Assembly (NCBI GenBank): GCA_947044405.1
Contig: CAMRHE010000168.1
Location: 3,722,001 to 3,786,000, forward strand
Length of the DNA: 64,000 bases
Source of the DNA: Leptodactylus fallax
Taxonomy: Eukaryota > Chordata > Amphibia > Anura > Leptodactylidae
Direction of reading: 5' to 3'
In this document: one piece after another, positions 23,632 to 33,631 of the stretch
Layout: every line of letters begins with the position of its first letter
Position numbering within the stretch: the stretch's first letter is position 1
Program-made: the position numbers and the translations under genes
Notes under the pieces: generated by a model
Database searches by the model: none
The model's input: only the letters and a program-made list of their open reading frames with translations
Told to the model about the DNA's origin: nothing

Positions 23632-24018
23632 AGCAGATATGTACTGGCTTAAGCAGGGGGTCATGTCTGGCACTGCAGGATCTGAGTCCCTGGCGGCGTA
23701 GTGTGTTACTGACGGTAGCCTTTGTTACGTTAGTCCCAGCTTCTGCAGGTCATTCACTAGGTCCCCCACCGTGGTTCTGGGATTTTTGCTCACCGTTCTT
23801 GTGATCATTTTGACCCCACGGGGTGAGATCTTGCATGGAGCCCCTGATCGAGGGAGATTATCAGTGGTCTTGTATGTCTTCCATTTTCTAATTATTGCTC
23901 CCACAGTTGATTTCTTCACACCAAGCTGCTTGCCTATTGCAGATTCAGTCTTCCCAGCCTGGTGCAGGTCTACAATTTTGTTTCTGGTGTCCTTCCACAG
24001 CTCTTTGGTCTTCACCAT
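23632..24018 (-). pseudogene. Tc1-like transposase, N-terminal half only
   Basis: The reading starts [20 protein letters not shown] at 24018. It covers both helix-turn-helix motifs ([27 protein letters not shown]) and breaks after NDLQKLGLT. In another frame it continues as RQGLRSCSAR and LLKPVHI before the fragment ends. The DDE domain is lost. Over the shared part it closely matches the pseudogene at 30537-31550. Confidence 0.85.
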
Positions 24019-24377
24019 AGTGGAGTTTGGAGTGTGACTGTTTGAGGTTGTGGACAGGTGTCTTTTATACTGATAACAATGTCAAACAGGAGCCATTACT
24101 ACAGGTAATGAGTGGAGGACAAAGGAGCCTCTTAAAGAAGTTACAGGTCTGTGAGAGCATGAAATCTTGCTTGTTTGTAGGTGACCAAATACTTATTTTT
24201 CACCATAATTTGCAAATAAATTCTTAAAAAATCAGACAATGTGATTTTCTGGATTTCTTTTCTCATTTTGTCTCATAGTTGAGGTCTACCTATGATGTCA
24301 ATTACAGGCCGGCCTCATCTTTTTAAGTGGGAGAACTTTCACAATTGGTGGCTGACTAAATGCTTTTTTCCCTACTG
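23632..24377 (-). mobile_element. 5' half of a Tc1-like element (family of 30202-31763)
   Basis: The right end, GGGAAAAAAGCATTTAGTCA when read inverted, is followed by TA at 24378-24379. It matches the terminal region at 30202. The other half, including the second and third catalytic residues, is absent. The left junction is at about 23630. Confidence 0.85.
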
Positions 24378-24409
24378 TAATTTACATATGAGAATAAAAT
24401 GTTTTTTTG

Positions 24410-24521
24410 GACAAACGACGGCGAGGAGAAAAAAAAGTAAAGGTAGGAGTAGTATAGCCTTTATAAAGGCTATTCCAACATTGCCTCAGTTAAAAACATG
24501 TTTCCCAATGATAGAATCCCT
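24410..24521. repeat. Right arm of MITE family 1, copy D
   Basis: GGCGAGGAG...AGCCTTTATAAAGGCTATTC..TTCCCAATGATAGAATCCCT ends at TTAA (24522-24525). Only the right arm is present. The Tc1 fragment at 23632-24377 lies where the rest would be expected. Confidence 0.7.
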
Positions 24522-24525
24522 TTAA

Positions 24526-24802
24526 CTGCCTCCTTCGGCATTCAGTCCAGTAGAAGAGGGCAATACAGTAAAGTGGATATGGCCTTTTTCCATGTAGGTG
24601 ATTATGAATTCTGTATCAAGTGAATTATGGTTGGCATTTCAATCCACAGTAACCTATTTGCAAAGTATTCATTTGCTAGTTGCTTTATGAGTGTACAATA
24701 AAAGATTGTCATTTTACGATCCATTAAAAAAAGATGAAAAAATATTAAATAAAATAGTGAAAGACATTTGCTGAAAGTAATAAATAATTTACCTCTAATT
24801 TT
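24526..24802. repeat. Local direct duplication, copy 1
   Basis: From CCAGTAGAAGAGGGCAATAC through TGCTGAAAGTAA..AATAATTTACCTC, this sequence recurs in the same orientation about 1.05 kb away at 25576-25857, with scattered substitutions and small length changes in an A-run. It has no coding capacity. Confidence 0.9.
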
Positions 24803-25575
24803 CACACACTGAAAATTAAACTGGCAAGTGTTCAAAAAGTTATTAAAATTATAATGACTGGAGATATTTTGAAATCAAGCACAAATGTTAAAAAAGATAA
24901 ATTACTGAAGCGTTTTTTTCTTAAAACAAAAAGACGCCAAACTTGATTAGAGATTACTAAACTGTTTGTAAAGACGTTTTACAGTCCTGTGGGGATCTAA
25001 TGAATAATAGAGGGCTACTTTAATGACTCTTTAAAAAGTTACTACACATTGGAGTTTAACAGTATCTGGGGAATAGTATTAGTTAGTTCATAGACTAAGA
25101 TCATCAGAATGGGACACGTTTTCTCAGCTCTAGGTCATTTTACATAGAGAAATTATAAAATAAATTATAATATGGATAGAATAACATCACTAATTCATGA
25201 CATAATTCTGATTTCCCATGATACATGCAAAGTATCACCTGGTGGATCTGCTGTGTGGAAAAAGTTCAAACCCTAGTTGAGTAAGTGGTGTAAGCATGTC
25301 TTACATGGTGGGACATTCATTTGATTGCTCGGTATGGAATACTTCATATACTGCATGGCCAGAGGAACATAAATTCAAAGAGAAAGTAACAGAAATGGGT
25401 TACAATATAAGGACCAACATCTGTTGGTTGAATACTATTTATGTTTCAGCCCATTATGTTGTAGAAGGCAACCTAAGGGAGTAATAAAAGATGATAAAAA
25501 GATGAAAAGTTTGTTACTGTGCTGAAAAGGACACATAGCCTTTGACAGGTCTAAAAGCTATCACTGTTAACTTTA
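24803..25575. other. Intron between duplicated segments
   Basis: This AT-rich sequence separates the two duplicated copies. No exon or mobile element is recognised. Confidence 0.5.
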
Positions 25576-25857
25576 CTACCTCCTTCCCCCTTTTTTCCAG
25601 TAGAAGAGGGCAATACAGTAAAGTAGATATGGCCTTTTGCCACGTGGAGTGATTGTGAATTCCACATCAAGTGAACTATGGTTGACATTTAAATCCATAG
25701 TAACCTATTTGCAAAGTATTAATTTGCTAGTTGCTTTATGAGTGTGCAATAAAAGATTGTCATTTTATGATCCATTAAAAAAAAAAAGATGAAAAAATAC
25801 AAAATAAAATAGTGAGAGACATTTGCTGAAAGTAACAAATAATTTACCTCACCTTGA
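25576..25857. repeat. Local direct duplication, copy 2
   Basis: This is the partner of 24526-24802. Blocks such as AACCTATTTGCAAAGTATT and TTGCTAGTTGCTTTATGAGT are identical, with substitutions elsewhere. That indicates a tandem duplication of the local intron followed by loss or replacement of the intervening homologous sequence. Confidence 0.9.
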
Positions 25858-25939
25858 AAATGACTGCTGTGGGTTTCTAATGCCTACAACCTGACTTGAA
25901 AAATAGGTACTGCCCTTTTTAAGAGTAACATATTTTTAG

Positions 25940-26815
25940 AAAACAGTTTGACATTCCAGCATCCAAAAAAGCCAGGAGTGAAATATAATAAAACTTCACT
26001 TATAATTAGTCCATGAAAAAAAGGGAAGAAGAAAAAGCAATGTGGTGATACAAAAAAACGCTTACACGTTTTGGGGCAATGACTAAGGGTCTCATTGCCC
26101 CGAAACACGTAAGAGCTCGCTATGCTATGACTAAGGGGCTCATTGCCCTGAAACACGTAAGAGCTTGCTATGCTATGACTAAGGGGCTCATTGCCCTGAA
26201 ACACGTAAGAGCTTGCTATGCTATGACTAAGGGGCTCATTGCCCTGAAACACGTAAGAGCTTCCTATGCTATGACTAAGGGGCTCATTGCCCTGAAACAC
26301 GTAAGAGCTTCCTATGCTATGACTAAGGGGCTCATTGCCCTGAAACACGTAAGAGCTTGCTATGCTATGACTAAGGGGCTCATTGCCCTGAAACACGTAA
26401 GAGCTTCCTATGCTATGACTAAGGGGCTCATTGCCCTGAAACACGTAAGAGCTTCCTATGCTATGACTAAGGGGCTCATTGTCCTGAAACACGTAAGAGC
26501 TTCCTATGCTATGACTAAGGGGCTCATTGCCCTGAAACACGTAAGAGCTTCCTATGCTATGACTAAGGGGCTCATTGTCCTGAAACACGTAAGAGCTTCC
26601 TATGCTATGACTAAGGGGCTCATTGCCCTGAAACACATAAGAGCTTGCTATGCTATGACTAAGGGGCTCATTGCCCCGAAACGCATAAGAGGTTTTTTGT
26701 ATCACCAAATTGTTTTTTTCTTCTTCCCTTTTTTCATGGACTAATTAAAAGTTTAGTTTTATTATATTTCACTCCTGGCTTTCTTTGATGCTGGAATGTG
26801 AAACTGTTTTCTGGA
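25940..26815. repeat. Inverted-repeat element enclosing a 48-bp satellite
   Basis: The left arm (25950-26078: CATTCCAGCATCCAAAAAAG, AGCCAGGAGTGAAATATAAT, TTAGTCCATGAAAAAAAGGG, GTGATACAAAAAA) and the right arm (26690-26805) carry the same blocks inverted and in mirrored order. The satellite fills the space between them. The layout resembles the inverted terminal arrangement of the Penelope-like element at 59284-61714, but the sequences differ. Confidence 0.75.
26079..26702 (+). repeat. 48-bp tandem satellite, 13 units
   Basis: Thirteen head-to-tail units of 48 bp run ATGACTAAGGGGCTCATTGC, then CCTGAAACACGTAAGAGCTT, then CCTATGCT. The last unit is partial. Because 48 is a multiple of three and the unit has no stop in two frames, long frames are open on both strands. 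These are artefacts. Each unit contains a GGGGC..GCCCC (or GCCCT) hairpin followed by GAAA, discussed as a possible decayed hammerhead ribozyme core. Confidence 0.95.
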
Positions 26816-26934
26816 TTTGCAATTGCCTCTCGCTGAGGACGTTCATGTCCGTGCATCAAGAGGGGGAGGTTTGATTACACCTGGAGCTTTGGACATGTAA
26901 GTGGGCTGTGTATCTTTTCCTTTTTTCTATGTAA

Positions 26935-27346
26935 GGGTGGGTTCACACCTGCGCTTCAGTCCGTCCGTTGCCAATCCGAGTGAAAATCTCGGCGAACGGG
27001 ATTGGCATCGGATACAGACAGGTCAGCGACGCATTGGTTAAAAACCCATTTATTTGAATGGGTTTTTAAAGCAATGCGAGGGTGTCCGATTGCACCCTCT
27101 GCGCTGCAAAGCCATTTTTTCAGACACGAAGTCCTGCCTGTCCGACTTTGTTTCCGACAAAAAAAAAGGATTTGCAGCACAGAGGGTGCAATCGGACACC
27201 CTCGCATTGCTTTAAAAACCCATTCAAATGAATGGGTTTTTAACCAATGCGTCGCTGACCTGTCTGTATCCGATGCCAATCCCGTTCGCCGAGATTGTCA
27301 CTCGGATTGGCAACGAATGGACTGAAGCGCAGGTGTGAACCCACCC
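26935..27346. repeat. Near-perfect palindromic MITE, Harbinger-like, copy 1
   Basis: The termini GGGTGGGTTCACACCTGCGC are inverted at the right end, with TAA at 26932-26934 and 27347-27349. Arms of about 190 bp are nearly identical over a central spacer of roughly 30 bp. That accounts for the matching open frames on opposite strands. The TWA target and GC-rich ends suggest a PIF/Harbinger relative. Confidence 0.9.
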
Positions 27347-27349
27347 TAA

Positions 27350-28370
27350 CACATTTTTATTTGAAGTTTCTCAAGTACAAAGTTGTATTATACAGGAAAC
27401 AAATTATTTTTTTATTACCTGTTTCGTATCAGCATTGCAATTGAGTATCTATGAATTATTACATATTAGAATTTAAGAATGCTACAATTACTGTATATTA
27501 ATACAAAATATAGTGGACTGGAATGGTTTATTATTAAAAATGAAAGCTTTTCCTTAGTATATGTGCATGCTTACAGTCCTATGAGTTATTAAAGGCCCAC
27601 AAATTGCAATTAACCATAGATGGCAGACTTTTGAGAACATTTAGCCGGCTAAGAGGCAGTCTGTAAGGCATCTCCTCTAGTGTGCCGTTAATTATTTAAA
27701 CGCACAGCGCAGGGTAAATGATCACCACATCTGTCACCCACACAGAGAGAACCCTTATTCGTTGCGGGACCAGATGTGTTTATTTTCAGCGTGCACTAAC
27801 TACTAGCTACTTAATGTGTTTCAATCCTTAGCCAAAAGTTAATTAAGCAAACATACTAAACATTAGTTATCTTATATGACAGTCATGCCTAGTTTTTATC
27901 TTCAACTCTTTAATCAGATCTCGGCAGGAATTTGAAGACAAAACTGTAATAACCTTAACCCAGCTATGCTAGTTTTTTTCCTAAATACTTCCTGATGGCT
28001 CAGACCACTACCAGTTATCATATGCTACACGTGTAACATTAAGACAATGTCATTAGAATTAAGCCCCTAAGCGTTTTTTTTTTTAATCAGGTTAATGCTC
28101 TAAAATTGGATGGTTTCCTTTTTTTATATAACATTGTTGATACTCTCTCTAACACTATTAGTATTGCTGATAATCCATTAATAAAAACTATTAGTATTAT
28201 ATTATGTTTTCGCTTAACTAGTACATTGAAGGGTTTTTCACAATGACCATTTATCACTAACTCACAGAACAGGTAAAGTTAGATTGCTGGGACTATTACT
28301 GATTACTAGTATGGAGGGTGGGGGGGTCCCAAAATCTCATAATGATCTAAAACAGGAGGCAGTTGATGTG
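27350..28370. other. Intron, no feature seen
   Basis: This is AT-rich intron. No exon, RNA gene or recognisable element is seen. Confidence 0.55.
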
Positions 28371-28429
28371 GATGTCAGGCATGCACGCCACAAGTCCTTA
28401 CTACGGTGACTGTAGGGACTCTGTAGTGT

Positions 28430-28735
28430 ATGTTCGCATAGTGGAATCTGTGCAAGCTGAAAAATTCAGGTTTAGCCATTTGAAGCTGAATTTTTCTGCC
28501 TGAACAAATTCTGCCGCAGAATTTGCTGTGGAATCTGCAGATTCTGAACCAGTCAGGCAGAATTTTTCTGCTTCCCATTCACTACAATGGGAGTTATTAA
28601 GTGGAATCCACCTGAAGATCGAGCATGATGCTTATTTTTTTGTTTTTATAGAAACGAATGACAGATTTCCGGTAGAATTTGAAGCTTATTTTGGGGCAGA
28701 ATCAAATTCAGCTCCAAATTCAGCGGTATGAATAT
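28430..28735. repeat. MITE-like repeat ending in GGGCATATTCATAC
   Basis: The right end inverted reads GGGCATATTCATACCGCTGA next to TTA. Internal blocks of GCAGAATTTTTCTGC and TGGAATCYGC recur in both orientations. The left boundary is unclear. This resembles short anuran palindromic repeats but was not matched to another copy in the window. Confidence 0.45.
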
Positions 28736-29251
28736 GCCCTTAAACTAGGGATTTGTGGGGATCCCTGTGGATAGGGAGTAGATGTTGATTTGGGATTATT
28801 ATTGATCTTCAATTTATATGTTTAAAACAAAAAACGATAGCAGATTTGAGTAGAGAAAACACTGTCAAGGAAAAGTTTCTCCAAGTTATCTCAGCTGGGA
28901 TCTGTTCCTATATTGGTTATATACCTACAGCAACAGTTTGTTATTGTACTCTTAACGTGACTATGATTTATATAATACTGCAATCTTCTGTGGCACTATA
29001 CAGGGTGGTATGAAACAGGACTGACAGCATACAACTGGCCATTAAAAAACAAAACATTAGTACATGATACAAAGAAAGAGATTATTCTCTCTGATAGTTT
29101 AGATATTTTATGTTTACTTGCAAACAAACAAAAATCCTTAAAAAGTATTATTTTAGTATGGTAAGATTTTAATCTTAACTTTTGGAACACATGAACATCA
29201 TAGAAGTCATGTGGTATCCTTATTTTACCTTATCATAGCCATAGCGGAGAG

Positions 29252-29855
29252 TAGAGATGAGTGAATTTTTCATAAATTCAATTCAGCAGCTTCGCCAAAT
29301 TTTCCAATACAATTCGATCCGAATTAATTTGCGGCGAATTGCGTTAAAAAAAAAAAAAGATATTTCCTGGCTGCAGAGAGCCTGTATAGTGGAGTAGAAT
29401 CGCTGGATCAGCACTGTAGACTGCAATACACACAGCATAGACTGACTTCCTCATTTCTGGGCAGGATCAACCAGGTACTGCAGGCTACTAGCAGCCTGCG
29501 GTCACTGGCCAGACCCCGGGCTGCAGAAGATGCATATCGGCACCCCCGATCTTGCCGCAGGGGGTGCCGAGCGGGACCTGTAGCATGGTGGAACCCCTTG
29601 GATGCGGTCGCGAAGGGGGTTAAAGGGCTGTAACATCATAGGTCTGGCTGGCTGCTGATTGCCTGCACGCATGGCATTGTGGGTGATCCCGCGTTCCCAG
29701 AGTTCCTTGCCCCATGTACTAACGTGCAGCAGCCATTTTATGAAAAAATGCGATTCGTTACCATGAAGCGTGAGGAAATCCGGATTCGATGTGAAACGAA
29801 TTTCCTGAAATTCGCATCGAATTCCACTTCATCAGCTTCGATTCGCTCATCTCTA
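29252..29855. mobile_element. Non-autonomous hAT element with perfect target duplication
   Basis: The ends are TAGAGATGAGTGAAT and (inverted) TAGAGATGAGCGAAT. GCGGAGAG is duplicated exactly at 29244-29251 and 29856-29863. Arms rich in GAATTCGC..CGAATT blocks are partly palindromic. It lies 184 bp from the splice donor of the exon at 30039-30108, within the intron. Confidence 0.9.
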
Positions 29856-29896
29856 GCGGAGAGCTACAGCAAAACTTTGGCTCTGAAGATTGCAGT

Positions 29897-29977
29897 CTAG
29901 TTGGTGCTGTGTATCAGTACCAGGAGAAAGCAATCTCACATTGCTTTCAACTGGTACTGATACACAGCACCAACTAG
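29897..29977. repeat. Long near-perfect hairpin beside exon 6
   Basis: CTAGTTGGTGCTGTGTATCA followed by GTACCAG..GAAAGCAAT pairs with its inverted copy over about 37 bp around a very short loop (CTCAC). Only one or two small irregularities are visible. It ends 61 bp from the exon 6 donor. Confidence 0.85.
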
Positions 29978-30038
29978 AGTAATAATACCTGATCTACAAA
30001 GCTTTTTGAAGTGAGAAAAACTGAAGAAAACTACTTAC

Positions 30039-30108
30039 TGTCCATCTTCATGAAGTTCAGTCACTGGACAAAGCATATATTGTGATTTCACTTCAAGGGG
30101 CTTTTCAT
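30039..30108 (-). CDS. ANTXRL: ANTXR-family receptor, Ig-like domain exon (6th in window)
   Basis: This 70-bp exon has acceptor ...TATTTTTTAAAG and donor GTAAGTAGTT. Two bases complete a His codon started in 32172-32267. The frame then reads EKPLEVKSQYMLCP followed by VTELHEDG, and two bases (CA) carry over to 11701-11779. The LCP motif with the preceding EKP segment is the central part of the ANTXR Ig-like domain; the Cys is expected to be disulphide-bonded. The second Pro of the usual CPAP is replaced here (CPVT). A Tc1 element begins 94 bp upstream of the acceptor and a long hairpin ends 61 bp past the donor, so the exon is closely hemmed in but not interrupted. Confidence 0.9.
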
Positions 30109-30201
30109 CTTTAAAAAATAGAGTCATTTTCAAAATATGAATAATATTTTATTATTATAACATTTTAATATAATTCAAAATATTATATATATATACACAT
30201 A

Positions 30202-31763
30202 CAGTGGGGGAAAAAAGTATTTAGTCAGACACCAATTGTGCAAGTTCTCCCACTTAAAAAGATGAGAGAGGCCTGTAATTGACAAAATGAGAAAACATAT
30301 CTAGAAAATCACATTGTCTGATTTTTTAAGAATTTATTTGCAAATATGGTGGAAAATAAGTATTTGGTCACCTACAAATAAGCAAGATTTCTGGCTCTCA
30401 CAGACCTGTAACTTCTTCTTTAAGAGGCTCCTCTGTCCTCCACTCATTACCTGTAGTAATGGCACCTGTTTGAAATTGTTATCAGTATAAAAGACACCTG
30501 TCCACAACCTCAAACAGTCACACTCCAAACTCCACTATGGTGAAGACCAAAGAGCTGTGGAAGGACACCAGAAACAAAATTGTAGACCTGCACCAGGCTG
30601 GGAAGACTGAATCTGCAATAAGCAAGCAGCTTGGTGTGAAGAAATCAACTGTTGGAGCAATAATTAGAAAATGTAAGACATCATAATCTCCCTCGATCAG
30701 GGGCTCCACGCAAGATCTCACCCCGTGGGGTCAAAATGATCACAAGAACGGTGAGCAAAAATCCCAGAACCACATGGGGGACCAAGTGAATGACCTTCAG
30801 AAAGCTGGGACTAAAGTAACAAAGGCTACCATCAGTAACAAACTACGCCGCCAGGGACTCAGATCTTGCAGTGCCAGACGTGTCCCCCTGCTTAAGCCAG
30901 TACATATCCGGGCCCGTCTGAAGTTTGCTAAAGAGCATTTGGATGTTCCAGAAGAGTATTGGGAGAATGTCATATGGTCAGATGAAACCAAAGTAGAACT
31001 GTTTGGTAGAAACACAACTCGTCATGTTTGGAGGAGAGTGAATGTTGAGTTGCATCCAAAGAACACCATACCTACTGTGAAGCATGGGGGGTGGCAACTT
31101 CATGCTTTGGGGCTGTTTCTCTGCAAAGGGACCAGCAAGACTGAGCCGTGTACATGAAAGAATGAATGGGGCCATGTATATCGTGAGATTTTGAGTGCAA
31201 ACCTCCTTCCATCAGCAAGGGAATTGAAGATGAAACATGGCTGGGTCTTTCAGCATGACAATGATCCCAAGCACACTGCCAGGGCAACAAAGGAGTGACT
31301 TTGTAAGAAGCATTTCAAGGTCCTGGAGTGGCCTAGCCAGTCTCCAGATCTCAACCCCATAGAAAACCTTTGGAGGGAGTTGAAAGTCCGTGTTGCCCAG
31401 CTACAGCCCCAAAACATCACTGCTCTAGAGGAGATCTCCATGGAGGAATGGGTCAGCATACCAGCAACAGTGTGTGCCAACCTTGTGAAGACTTACAGAA
31501 AACGTTTGACCTCTGTCATTGCCAACAAAGGATATATAACAAAGTATTGAGATGAACTTTTGTTATTGACCAAATACTTATTTTTCATCATAATTTGTAA
31601 ATAAAGTCTTTAAAAATCAGACAATGTGATTTTCTGGATTTGTTTTCTCATTTTGTCTCTCATAGTTGAGGTCTACCTATGATGTCAATTACAGGCCTCT
31701 CTCATCTTTTTAAGTGGGAGAACTTGCACAATTGGTGGCTGACTAAATACTTCCCCCCCCCCC
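30202..31763 (+). mobile_element. Tc1-like DD34E transposon, second family
   Basis: The left end CAGTGGGGGAAAAAAGTATT follows TA (30200-30201). The right end is the inverted counterpart, though its terminus has slipped into a C-run (CCCCCCCCCCCG) before TA. Subterminal repeats containing GCAAGTTCTCCCACTTAAAA occur at both ends. It is inserted in the intron just upstream of exon 6. Confidence 0.9.
30537..31550 (+). pseudogene. Tc1-like transposase pseudogene, second family
   Basis: It starts [20 protein letters not shown] and ends NKGYITKY then TGA. The N-terminal half loses frame near 30675 (KTS followed by stop). The frame resumes at 30774 with QVNDLQKAGTKVTKATISN. The first catalytic block WSDETKVELFG is intact. 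The glycine-rich HGG..VMVWGCF block is frameshifted near 31085. [15 protein letters not shown] is followed by an in-frame TGA, and DLNPIENLW supplies the Glu with 34 residues between it and the second Asp. Only the N-terminal half (23632-24018) has a sister copy here. Confidence 0.9.
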
Positions 31764-31764
31764 G

Positions 31765-32171
31765 TATAATATAAAAAATAAATATAATAAATGATAAAAT
31801 CACTACCATAAAAACAGCCAGAGAAAGTAGACAACAACTGTTAGTTTCAGCATCCAATATACTAATTGGGCTGTCTAGTGTCTGTGACTGTCTAGACAAG
31901 ACAATAGTTGGAGATAGTGGAGGTGGTAAAAAGTCCTCCTTAACAGGTAATGTTAATGGTCACACAGTTTTGCAGAAAAGTACCCTAAATCCTCAATAGA
32001 GATAAGATAATGTTTAAATCAACATTTATGCAAAATGTGAATAATAATGATTTGATTCTCAAATATATAAATAGTAATAATTATAAAAATAGTAATAAAA
32101 TATTTATAATAACACAACATTACAGGTTATGGTTAAGCGATTTTTTTCCATTTACACTTCAGAATACTCAC
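31765..32171. other. Intron, no feature seen
   Basis: This AT-rich intron lies between the Tc1 element and exon 5. Nothing further is recognised. Confidence 0.5.
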
Positions 32172-32267
32172 GGGTTACTGTTTTATTCATATGATAAGTG
32201 CAGACAACATTCTCTATATTTTTTCCAAATAAAAATCCATTCCCTCTCAAGACAACTTGAAATTTCT
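32172..32267 (-). CDS. ANTXRL: ANTXR-family receptor, Ig-like domain exon (5th in window)
   Basis: This 96-bp exon has acceptor ...TTTTTTTTCCAG and donor GTGAGTATTC. Two bases complete a Glu codon from 33571-33631. The frame reads KFQVVLRGNGFLFGKNIENV then VCTYHMNKTVT, and one base carries over. The pattern G-E-x-F-x-V-V-x-x-G-x-G-F followed by V-(L/V)-C is the first half of the Ig-like domain of anthrax toxin receptors. NKT is a potential N-glycosylation site near where ANTXR2 also carries Asn-linked sugars. RGNGF matches ANTXR1 and ANTXRL better than the RGF context of ANTXR2. Confidence 0.92.
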
Positions 32268-33570
32268 CTGGAAAAAAAAAATATAGTTGCTCACTGAAGA
32301 GGTAACAAAATACTGTTGCATATTTTTTATAATATTATGGACAAACATTTTTAACATATGACAATATACATGTTTCAATATTTTATCTTCATTCAAACTG
32401 TTAATAGTAATAAAATAGGATATAATTTATTCATTTAAAAAGTCAGAAATAAGCCATTTTGCCTTATGTGGAACTAGCTTCAATACTTACTATTACCCAT
32501 TTTGCCCTGAGTCACTCTCAACCAGATGTGGCTGGAAAAAAATGTTCCCAGTTCTCCAATGAGAATTTTATCAGTTGTGTAATGTTTTAGTGGTTTCTTT
32601 CATATACAGCCCATTCTACATTGCCCACCCTCCCTATTGCCACACACAGTCATCTATCATCTTTTCACGAAGGGTCTTTCTGTCCCCTCTGGTAATTTTA
32701 CTGCCCCGTTGCCTTCAGCTGTTGGAGACCAAAGTAGTTTCTATAAGTTAAATGGAAGATAGAAGCTAGCTAGAAAACAATATTCAAATAAGCAGATTTG
32801 TTCTGAGGTTAAAACAAGAAGATCACTATTTCAATGAGGTTAGGTTTGGAGTGCTTTGATAATTTCTCTGAGCTGTTGGAGTTCTTCTTTAACAGGGACA
32901 AGTATGACATTTGTTACAGATGTGTATGAATTAAAGAAATAACATAATAAAAGGATTATGTTTAATTGTTCTGAAGCTCAACCTAATAGCTAGCAATGGT
33001 GCTCCAGCCCTAAAGTCCTATGAAAGAGCTGAAAAGAATGTTTATAGCTCACTATAGAGCTAACTTTGCACTTGCCACCTTCCCAGCTGTTTTGCTTTTT
33101 AATGCACTTTTGATCATTTTTATGCTTTGCATTACACTGTCTCCTTTTATGTGTAATGCATTTTTTTTTCTCTAGCCCAGCAATCTGATTACATTGTTGT
33201 CAACTGCTGAACTATCAATAAACTAAAATAAACCTACAGAATATTAAACCTGGTAACAATAGGGTACAGGAAAATGGAAGAACGGCACTATAATATTAAA
33301 AAATAAATAAGCGTAGCATTTTTGCTTCGAATACATTTAACATAGTTATTGTCAATCACTTTTATTTATTTTTTCAGATCAACTTCCTTTCCACTAATAT
33401 TTTACATGAATATTTATCTGGCTGTAAGACAGAATCTCCAGAGAAGGAAGTTATACTTTATATTTTATGTGGCGGGCGATAGCAAATACTACTAGTGAGG
33501 AGTATAAAGCTAAAGCAAGCTAGTACACCCTGCAGCCAGGAAAATGTAATATAAACATCAATTTTCTTAC
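32268..33570. other. Intron between exons 4 and 5 (1.30 kb)
   Basis: No mobile element or additional exon is recognised. Confidence 0.55.
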
Positions 33571-33631
33571 CGCCAACACAGACAGATGATGGGTCCACAT
33601 ACAAGATTTCTGTACATGACTTCTTTAGGAT
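33571..33631 (-). CDS. ANTXRL: ANTXR-family receptor, A-domain to Ig-like junction exon (4th in window)
   Basis: This 61-bp exon (acceptor ...TTTTCCATAG, donor GTAAGAAAAT) starts in phase 0 with ILKKSCTEILYVDPSSVCVG and ends with one base that completes Glu in the next exon. K-S/Q-S-C-T/I-E-I-L is the end of the von Willebrand A domain. PSSVCVGE is the start of the Ig-like domain. Both Cys residues are conserved in the family and are likely disulphide partners. The ILKK start resembles ANTXR1, and SSVCVG resembles ANTXR2. Confidence 0.92.

Noticed and set aside
26079..26744. A 221-residue repeat protein, or a CRISPR-like array, at the 48-bp repeats
   Set aside because: Units are contiguous without spacers, and frames are open on both strands only because the period is a multiple of three. 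The organism is a vertebrate.
27002..27325. Two nearly identical 107-residue frames on opposite strands as genes
   Set aside because: They are the two arms of a palindromic MITE.
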